Shown here piece by piece: positions 40,449 through 48,164 of a stretch of DNA of 64,000 nucleotides. Numbering within the stretch: position 1 is the first letter of the stretch; each line of letters starts with the position of its first letter. A model generated the notes under the pieces. It had not been told where the DNA came from. It saw only the letters and a program-made list of their open reading frames with translations, and did not search any database. A program made the translations under genes and the position numbers. Source of the stretch: Tetraselmis striata (taxonomy: Eukaryota; Chlorophyta; Chlorodendrophyceae; Chlorodendrales; Chlorodendraceae); assembly GCA_006384855.1 (NCBI GenBank), contig VCJN01002429.1, positions 1 to 64,000 on the forward strand. Reading direction: 5' to 3'.

Positions 40449-43065
40449 GCGAGAAACGGCCCTATCTTCAACACATTTTTGGCTTCCTGCCACCACCTGC
40501 CCTGCCACAGGACCCAGGAAGCAGCTGCAATGGCACAAACCCCACCGATCCAAGCCCTAGAGTTGCCCTAGGTGTGGGCGGTCGGGCGTGGTCAATGGTA
40601 CTCGTGTAAGGGTTGCATGCCTATTGGCTAGCCGTGTGGGTCAGGGCCGGGGTGCAGTAACCCGGGCGGCCCTATCTTTCAACACTTTCGACATTTCCGC
40701 CGAGCCCGCCCTCCTTGCTGTGCTCGCCGCTCTATCCGCCTTGGTACTGCGCGCCCCCCCCCCCCCCCCCCCTCCGGTTCTGAGTCCGCGAGTCCGTATG
40801 CTGGGCTGGGGGACGCTTGATGAGTGGGTGATGACGGCGGACGAGGGCGGGATCTCGGGCCCGGGGGGGGGGGGGGGGGGGGGGCTGAACCTTACAAATT
40901 CGTAGCACCTACTTGCTACCAGTTCAGCCACTCGTCGTCCTCATCTATGTAGGCAGGGTTCAGCTCGTCCTCGCCCTGTTCCCCATCCTCCTTTTCCTCC
41001 TTCTCTATCTCGTCCTCGCCTTCCTGACTGTCGCTGCTATCAAAAACGCGCATTTCGTCACGCGCATCTTGGCGCTCGCGCGCACTTGAATCTTGCCCTG
41101 CGGCGATCTTAGCGTCCGCAACCTTGACGTGGGCACCTAGCACACTTAGCTCAGCTTCAGCCACGGCTTCGGCTAACTCTGTCTTGCGGCACTTGGCGTT
41201 CGCCACCTCCTCCTCTGCCTTGTTTACTTGCTGCTCCTTCTTTTCTTCTGCCTTCGCTGCTGTCTCCAAGGCAGCGCAAGCCCTCTGCAAAGTTGCTGGC
41301 CTCACCTTCTTGGGTAGCTTGGGTTCGGGCTGGCCGCCTGCTGCAGCCTGCAAGGCTCCTTGGAGCGTTGCATGCGCGGGGTTGTCAGGGCTCTCTTCTG
41401 CGCTGAGGGTTGCAGTCAGCGCGCACTCCGCCGCAATAACCCTGGTGTGCCCGCGGGATAAAAATCCACACATAAATGTAAGATGATAATTGCAAGTTTC
41501 CCATGCCATATTTTGAGCTGGTAGAAGTCGCTAAGTGCAAGCTAGCTTACTCACCTGAAGTTGTCAATGATCAGCAATATTTTGCCTGTGCGGCGTAGTT
41601 CATCTGTGTAGGGCAGGAACACCGTCTCTACCCAGTAGTGGTAGAGGTCGCCGTCCATCCATGCATTCTTCTGTGTTGTAAGCTCGGCGTCCCTCAGAAT
41701 GGTGTTTGATAAGTCTAGCTTGTCCCACCAATCTGGCATGTTTTTCCCCTTCACAATGAAAAGAGGTGGAAGCTGTGTGCCATCAGCGACAATGACAGAT
41801 AGATTAGTGATGGAGAACCGCGATGCGTTCTGCAACGTGTGTGTACGTTTGGCCCCCTTCCTGGTGATGACCCGCTCCACTCTCCCATCAGGTCTAAAAG
41901 AGGTCTCATCTAGATTCAAGATTCGGCTAGGATCTAGCGGACCATGTTCTTTCTCAAATTCAGCGATGGCATTGTATAGTGTGAGCATATCCTTTCTGGT
42001 TACAAGCCATCGCTTGGGGTCAAAGCGGTCAGCTACCCGCGCTCGCGGCTCAGGGTGGCGGCGCATGAAACCGCGAAACCATTTTCTAGACATCTTCCCT
42101 CATTTGATCCAGATCTTGGCGACATGGTCTATCATAGCCACGGCTTTTTAATGATGTCCAGTGCGTGCTTCTTGACGGCTCGCTTGCTTAGCGCCAGCCC
42201 ACGGTCTGCCCAGATTAGGACGTACTTTGCCAGCGACGATTCGTCCTCACTGGTCATGGTTTTTGGGCGGGTTCCAGCAGCAACAACATGAGTCTTGCCA
42301 TGTTTCATAGCCTGTCTCGCCCTCTTGACAGCAGTGATAAGCGTCGTTCTGTTCACGCCACAGCTCTTTGCAGCTTTGGCCGGCTTTTAGACACCAGCAA
42401 GAACAAGTTTGACGGCATGCTCCAGCGCGCGCTTCGCCTTCTCACCGACGTTGTAGTCACCTCGAGCGTTAGAGGGGTCACTCGACTGACTGAGGGGTTC
42501 TTTACGGGGTCGACCTCGCCCACGTTTTGCGTCGGTGGCGGCCTTGCGGGTTGCCGTATGCTTCTTGGGTGGGCGGCCAGACGAGCGCGCTGAGAATTGT
42601 CCCGACCTTTCCCTCGTACGACCGCGCATCGCGGCGCGCGATGGCCCACCCGCCATCGAGCTGGCTGACTGGCGAGCCGGCTATGTCGTCCCCCAGGGAT
42701 TTGGGCAGCCGCGCCCCGCCTTGACCGACTACCACGGCCTCTAAGCGGCACTGCAAGGACGGTGGTGAGAGTTAGTGGCGACGCACGGCCACGTGCAGCC
42801 GGATGATTTGGATGTGTTGAAACGCGCGCCCGTATTTATTTTCCCGCGACCCGGAAAAAAATGCTGACCACCATCGCTTCACCCCTGCCTGACACACACC
42901 AGGAAAGTCCATCGGGGGCGGCCCTCCGCCCTAAGGTAGCCCTACTCAAGGGCTATCGGACGCGCCATAGACAGCTCCTAGTAGTGGCCTAACGGCTGGA
43001 CAGTTAGGGCTTCTAGGGAAAGTGTTGAAAGATAGGGCATGTTGAAAGATAGGGCCTTTTCTCGC
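40449..43065 (-). mobile_element. Pogo-like DNA transposon with terminal inverted repeats
   Basis: Left end GCGAGAAACGGCCCTATCTT (40449) and right end, reverse complemented, GCGAGAAAAGGCCCTATCTT (43065) form inverted repeats of about 25 bp. An inner copy of the word (GCCCTATCTTTCAACACTTT) occurs at 40669-40689 and inverted at 43018-43038. A clear TA target duplication is not seen (AGTA left, CACTAG right). The transposase gene fills the interior on the minus strand. Poly-C and poly-G tracts at about 40755-40773 and 40863-40884 lie between its 3' end and the left terminus. Confidence 0.75.
40916..42656 (-). pseudogene. Pogo/CENP-B-type DDE transposase, disrupted
   Basis: From 42656 the protein opens with a basic region holding an AT-hook (KRGRGRPRKEP). 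A psq-type helix-turn-helix (KAKRALEHAVKLVLAG) follows, continuing in frame through a TAA at 42387-42389 into AKAAKSCGVNRTTL and a second helix pair (LALSKRAVKKHALDIIKK). A frame change precedes SRKWFRGFMRRHPEP, LDETSF (first catalytic Asp), LPPLFIVKGKNMPDWW and LLIIDNFR (second Asp). A clean intron, donor CAG/GTGAGT at 41554 and acceptor ACCAG at 41442, keeps the frame into exon 41441-40916. That exon is a coiled, Lys/Glu-rich and finally acidic tail without the expected QPLD-type third acidic residue. The premature stop, frame change and missing third acid make it inactive for transposition. Confidence 0.8.
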
Positions 43066-44210
43066 CACTAGTACATTCCATTATTTATGCAACAGTAGCC
43101 TCTGTCAATTATCCTGCACTATAAAGCAAAGTAAAGTTCGCCCCGGGACATCGGCCAAAGCCGCCCCAACGCTTGACATCTTGCGCCAACTGCAGTCGTA
43201 GGTCTGGCATAGCCCGTAGACCATTGCCTCATTCCCCGAGGGCTAATGCGTCAACCGGGTAAACCCAAGACACGCCGGGACAATATTGCCGAGATCCATC
43301 GACCAGGAATCGATCCCAGGACCTCTCGCGTACGAGACGACCGTTCAACCAAGCAGACAAGGGATGTACCGTGCAAAGGATTGCCGGTGCTACTACGGGT
43401 ACATGTATGAGATACTCGTAATCTGGACAGATCAACGGCCTAGGCGAATTGGGACTACCAGCCATGCTATCCGCGCGTCGGTCCATTTTTCACGTCCTCA
43501 TTCAGGTCCTGCGTCTTTGTTACGAGATGAGACGAGATGTTACCGGTAAGAAGATGCAGTGCCGACTAAGCTCTCACGGCCCGGCCGGTCTCGAGCTGCC
43601 GACTTAGTCGCTACATATATACTCGTAGTCACTCGCTGTACTACCACTGAGCGCTCTAGTCTGACTAAGTTCCCGGGTGAGATGGTCGGATCGACAAGGG
43701 AACTTATACAAACAAGGTGTGTATACTGCACTATCACACTGGTAGTGTATAGTGGCACTATCACACTGGTACTACAATGTGTATTATACCGCACTATTAC
43801 GAATCTTATCATCAAGATCATTTGCCAATAAGCTAGATGGCCTCACTTACATTTCAGTGGACTATCGTTGACTAGTTGACCAGCTGCTTTTACCAGTGTT
43901 CGTCAACAGCATGAGCAACGGCCTGCCACACCTGGTTTCTCAGGTTTCTCGTCGCCTGATGTTGTCTTCGGGTCCACCCATCGGGTTGCGACCCAGTACC
44001 GTCTTGCTTTCGAGATACAAACAATTCCAACAATCGCGTTCGTGCTCGGCGCGCGTGACGCTATCGGCGTCAAAACTCTAGTGCTTTCTGGCACATGTTC
44101 CGCGCTCGGCGCATATGAGCCGCTGCCATACCAGAAGGTGGAGCCACGTCGCTTGGCGCCGGGGAAAAACAAATAGCGGCTGTCGGCTGCCACGGCTTGG
44201 GAAATTACAG
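43066..44210. other. Intergenic stretch, no supported gene
   Basis: It contains ACTATCACACTGGTA-type short repeats near 43728-43775. A plus-strand open stretch at about 43930-44175 could be an upstream exon of the kinase gene (protein-like VLGARDAIGVKTLVLSG), but its splice sites are not convincing. Confidence 0.4.
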
Positions 44211-46220
44211 TCGAAACCGCTGCTCAACCCAACGGTTAAAAGATCACCCGGTCTTGGAAATGCTCCTCAGCAAAAGGAATGCTGGCATGGTGCATAAGGG
44301 TGATGCTGCGCCTCCTTCCACCACCCGGCATGTAACGTCCTCCACCACCCTCTCACCTGTCTCGCTCTTCAGATTGTTTTCCACTTAGATTCTGTATACC
44401 CCCTCCCAACTACAGAAAGCTGGCGAGGAATTTCTGTGGCCGCCAAGTTCAGTTACGTGGAGACAGAGGTTGCGCTCGCTGCACTGCCCACCTGGGAGGG
44501 CATGCTGGGAGAGTCGCTCCGGCACCCCGGCGTGGTACAAGTGTATGGGTGGTCAGCCCTACCGTTGTTGCATCGGCGCAGTGGCCCAGAGGTGAGGCGG
44601 TATGGAGACACACGCGGCAGTGCGCACAGCATACTGCCCGTGGTGTGTGGGAGTTGGTATGTTGGGCTTTGATGCGATCATCTGAATTTGAACACCGTAT
44701 TTTGTACCAGGGAGGCAGCGGGGCGGGCAAGGAGGCCTTGGGTCCAATGGATCAGATGTCGTATTCAAGAGCAAGGTGCATGCCCTTGAACAACTTCATG
44801 TTGACAGACTGAAAGTCGTCCGCATGCGCATGCGTATTCCTGATTCCCACTGGATCTACAGCTAGCACCTCACCTCCACGTTGACATCGTCCCCCGTCGG
44901 CCGTGCCTCTCATTTTTTGCAGGGTCAAGCTGCCATGACCGAGGTGCCCATCATCCAAGAATACTGCACCCGCGGGGACCTGCGCCAGGCACTGCAAACC
45001 GGCAAACTAGAAGGCCAGGAAGTCAGCGAGGATGGGCGCGCAACAGCGCCTGACATCCACGTCGCCCTCATGCTGGCATTGGACGTGGCCTCCGCGATGG
45101 AGGACATTCACAGCCGCAACTAACGTGAGTCTGGCTGCGTCTGCGCAACCTGCAGTTTCCCAGCTGTCAACTAGAAACTCTCCACTTCTCGTCAATTTAG
45201 TTTCGGCTTGCAGTGGTCCGGAACCGCTTCCTCCTCTAATGCGACGATGAATACCCTCTTCGCTCAGATCGTGCATGGCGACCTGAAGGCTTCAAATGCG
45301 CTGCTGACCCATCGCGGCGACTGCCATGGGAGTGTTATAACCACACATGCTGCCAAGATATCAGTAAGGCACACCTCCCACATTTTACCCGGGAGAGCCG
45401 CCTATTATCTTCTGCACGTGATTCACCTACTGTGCATGGCACGGCTGCCGTGATTGCGCCTGACCTGAAAGGATTTCCAATGTTGCAGATTGCGGACTTT
45501 GGGCTTGCCACGGTGTTGGACAATGATTCCACTCATGTGAGCGGCACGTACAACGGCACCATCACCCACATGGCGCCCGAGACACTGGAGGCGGGCCGCA
45601 AGGGCATGGCGTCAGACGTCTTTGCCTTTGGCGTGCTGCTGTGTGAACTGCTGTCTGGGCACAAGCCGTACTCCGGCCAGACGGCTGCCTGGATCGTGGA
45701 TGCAGTTGTGAACAAACGGCGCCGGCCCTCTCTGCCCCCAGCAGTGCCTCGCGATGTGGCGCTGTTGGCGCAGCGATGCATGGATCACAATCTAAGCCTC
45801 AGATCTACCATGGCAGATGTCTGTATCGAAATTTCGAGGCTGTTGGGCCGTAACGCTGGCCGTGTACGGCGGGCCAACACATGCCCCAGCGGCGTGATGA
45901 GCAAAATGGTATTTGATGGGCGAAGTAGCCGCCTTGCCTCTGGCGGCGGGCGCCAAACAAGGAAACCACATGAAGCTGGCCCCAGCCATGAATGGTCAGC
46001 TAGCTCAGCGGGCTCGGGCGCGCCTGCTCCGTGGACACCTTTGCTCCGCAGCAGCCGTGGCGTCTTGGAACCTTGCTGCAGCCATGCCGCAGAAGCGACG
46101 GAGAGTTATTTAACAGAGGATGCTTCACAGCATGACCTCTACACCATCGACTCAAACGGCAGCATCACACTTCTGTTCTACCTCGACAACGCACGCAAGG
46201 GAGCAAGGGAGTATGCTTGA
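44211..46220 (+). pseudogene. Protein kinase (TKL-like), 5 visible exons, apparently disrupted
   Basis: Exons 44211-44299, 44416-44591, 44923-45120, 45268-45363 and 45489-46220 join in phase with good GT/AG sites at most borders. Kinase features in order: an atypical glycine loop (SKRNAG), WRGISVAAKF with the ATP-binding lysine, an alpha-C region with two candidate glutamates, LRHPGVVQVYG, hinge IIQEYCTRGDL, catalytic loop HGDLKASN, IADFGLA, MAPE, and SDVFAFGVLLCELLSG. The C-lobe ends by about 45840, followed by a 125-residue Ser/Gly-rich tail. After IHSRN (AAC, 45118-45120) the genome reads TAAC and only then the donor GTGAGT, giving an in-frame TAA where IHSRN should join IVHGDL. A donor one 4-bp step earlier would be perfect. 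The 5' start is not found. It probably phosphorylates Ser/Thr in signalling; substrate unknown. Confidence 0.8.
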
Positions 46221-46394
46221 TGCACTGGTAAGAATGCCAGGGTCAATGCCTGTGTTGCAATTCAGTGAAGACGTCACTTAGTACGGGCTCTGAAAGTGGA
46301 CCTATATATGCATATCATACAGGAAGACTGACCGACGACATGACAGACATCCAGAATTGACTGATTTAGATGACAATACTGCCGGAGGCGAGGT

Positions 46395-46913
46395 TGTGAC
46401 AATAATGGCATACTCTGTACGGGTACTGTATGATCGTAGCATCATTCATGTACGAGTACCTGCTGTATCGTATGTGTGCGCGCGTGTGTCACGCGCCACA
46501 ATACGAGTACTGGTGGATGATGAATCATGAGACGAGTCCTACTGGTACCGGTACACTGTTCAGTAGTAGTTACGGGATAATACGCATGTGCGTACCCGTA
46601 GGGGCACAAGTATAATGTGCCTGCCTCTGTAACATCAGTTGTATACTTGTGTATAAACTGATGTGTCAACTACATGTGCGGAGGTCTCTAAGCGACGACC
46701 TCCTGTTCGACACTTCGAGGCACGACTCTCCACGGTGACGCGCTTAGCAGTCCGCGTGCCGCTTGGTGGTGGCTAGCTGTGAGCTAGCCATACGCATAAA
46801 TAGCGGCGGGTGGTGACAACGTTGTAACCATTGTTTCTTTCTCTCTGCTGCCTTCTTTGTGTTTACGACAGCCTTGTCTGCTTGACCTGCGTGAGGCACC
46901 CGAGACGGCCGCA
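46395..46913 (+). repeat. 5' LTR
   Basis: It starts TGTGACAATAATGG and ends GGCCGCA, and aligns throughout with 52715-53236. A TATA-like ATAAATA lies near 46796-46803, a likely promoter for the genomic RNA. Divergences from the 3' LTR cluster near positions 200-230 and at the end. Confidence 0.92.
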
Positions 46914-46914
46914 C

Positions 46915-46927
46915 TGGTTTCGGAGCG
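46915..46927 (+). promoter_or_regulatory. Primer binding site
   Basis: TGGTTTCGGAGCG follows the LTR end after one base. It differs at two positions from the initiator-tRNA-Met type TGGTATCAGAGC used by many Ty3/gypsy elements. The priming tRNA here would need a matching 3' end. Confidence 0.65.
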
Positions 46928-46992
46928 ACTGTTGCGCTCCTTATCCTAGCTTCCACTGCTTTATCTGAGATAACTCGACTGAGCAGTTCGAC

Positions 46993-47436
46993 ATGTCCGA
47001 GTCGATGAATTCTGCTGGCAAGAGCCGAGAGCTGCTGCTCAACGAGGAAAGTTCTGTCGACCTGTCGACTACCAAGGTTTGTGCAGCCGTGGTGGTGACT
47101 TACGGTAAGGGTCACTCGGTCGAACGCCAAGTGATTCTGACGACTGAACCGAACGCTAGATCGACTCTCTTCTTACCTGTCGGAAAGTCGATAGCGTCTG
47201 ACATTACTGTGCGCGGCACGGCTGTGCGGAAACTCCGCGAGGAAACTGGTCTGCTTGTCTCTGAGGACGACTTAGAACTGTTTGACGTTCTCATCATAGA
47301 TGGCATGAAATGTTTCTCATATGCATCTAAGCTATCATCCAGAAAGATAGCCAGTGAGATGCGCACGCCTAAAATGCGCACGCCTGAAATGAGCACGCCA
47401 GAAAGGTCGCTCGCTCTAGTCATATATCGCACCTAG
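46993..47436 (+). CDS. Nudix-like protein encoded between PBS and gag of Ty3/gypsy element
   Basis: 147 codons from an ATG at 46993 to a TAG. After a 28-residue leader the sequence has a VCAAVVVTYG strand, a second strand (RQVILT), LFLPVGKS, then a helix TAVRKLREETGLL and DLELFDVLIIDG/CFSYASKL strands. This is the strand-strand-loop-helix order of a Nudix fold. Against GX5EX7REUXEEXGU, G64, R79, E83, E84, G86 and L87 fit, while the first Glu is missing and Glu80 is Lys, so metal binding may be weakened. The C-terminus has three M-x-T-P-x repeats (15-nt units). Nudix enzymes hydrolyse nucleoside-diphosphate derivatives such as oxidised dNTPs or RNA caps. A role in protecting the dNTP pool or de-capping during reverse transcription is speculation. 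It may alternatively be the N-terminal part of gag. Confidence 0.6.
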   Translation: MSESMNSAGKSRELLLNEESSVDLSTTKVCAAVVVTYGKGHSVERQVILTTEPNARSTLFLPVGKSIASDITVRGTAVRKLREETGLLVSEDDLELFDVLIIDGMKCFSYASKLSSRKIASEMRTPKMRTPEMSTPERSLALVIYRT

Positions 47437-47620
47437 CTGCACCAGTAGCTGCGCTGTACTGGACTGCCGGAGCAGCTCGGTACAGTGGGACTGAAGTCGA
47501 CGACTACTGCCGGACTTGCACATGCTGATCAACGACCTGCTGTGACTACGACCTGGGAGCTCGTCGTATAGCCGTTCATGTTTCGGCTCAAGTACAAGAT
47601 CCTCAACGAGAAGCTTGCAT

Positions 47621-47777
47621 CATCTATAGCAGCATTTGCATATGCATCTGCATCTATAGTATCATCTGCACCTGCATCTGCATCTATAGTAGCATTTGCA
47701 TCTGCATCTGCATCTATAGTAGCATCTGCACCTGCATTTTCATCTATAGTAGCATCCGCATCTGCATTTATAGTGTG
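47621..47777 (+). repeat. 30-bp minisatellite in gag leader region
   Basis: CTATAG recurs at 47624, 47654, 47684, 47714 and 47744 (30-bp period), with GCATCTGCA blocks between; a last unit is shortened to 24 bp. It is open in one plus frame as an Ala/Ser/Ile repeat (ASASIVASAP), so copy number could alter a protein stalk without breaking that frame. Confidence 0.85.
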
Positions 47778-48047
47778 CATGCAGGTAACTTGTTACTACA
47801 GATGACAGCAGGACGTGCTGATGGAGTACCGGCGACTTCCGCTGGGTACGCGCCAAGAATATGTCGACATTTTGGCGACAAGAAGGTCTACGGTAAGACC
47901 TCTATGACAACTGACAGAAAGATAGTAGATTATCTTAATCATGTCAAAATGCATGAGCCTGAGAAGTATGCTAAGCATCTGGCTGCTAAAACATGCTTTA
48001 AGTGTGGTGAGGCTCACCTTCTGAAAGACTGCCCTAAGATGAAATAG
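47775..48047 (+). CDS. Gag C-terminus with zinc knuckle
   Basis: The open frame ends with HVKMHEPEKYAKHLAAKT and then CFKCGEAHLLKDC before KMK and a TAG. The knuckle spacing is Cx2Cx3Hx4C, one residue shorter than the usual Cx2Cx4Hx4C. It would bind genomic RNA in nucleocapsid. No capsid major homology region is recognised. With only about 90 codons in this frame, either gag starts in the Nudix-like frame and is spliced or shifted, or gag is decayed in this copy. The TAG is in frame with pol. Confidence 0.6.
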   Translation: MHAGNLLLQMTAGRADGVPATSAGYAPRICRHFGDKKVYGKTSMTTDRKIVDYLNHVKMHEPEKYAKHLAAKTCFKCGEAHLLKDCPKMK

Positions 48048-48164
48048 GGGTGCCCTTATTCTGCTGCTGACAGCTCAGTAGATAGGGATGTAAGTGATGT
48101 TTGTGTTACATCATGCTGTCCAGTAACTGTCGAGTCGCATGACTGCGAAGTTACTGTTGCCGAT

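Noticed and set aside
43896-44190. Possible upstream kinase exon with VLGARDAIGVKTL
   Set aside because: Protein-like but no good splice borders or link to the exon at 44211.
47529-47780. Asp/Ala-rich minus-strand ORF resembling a repeat protein
   Set aside because: Antisense reading of the 30-bp minisatellite inside the gypsy element.
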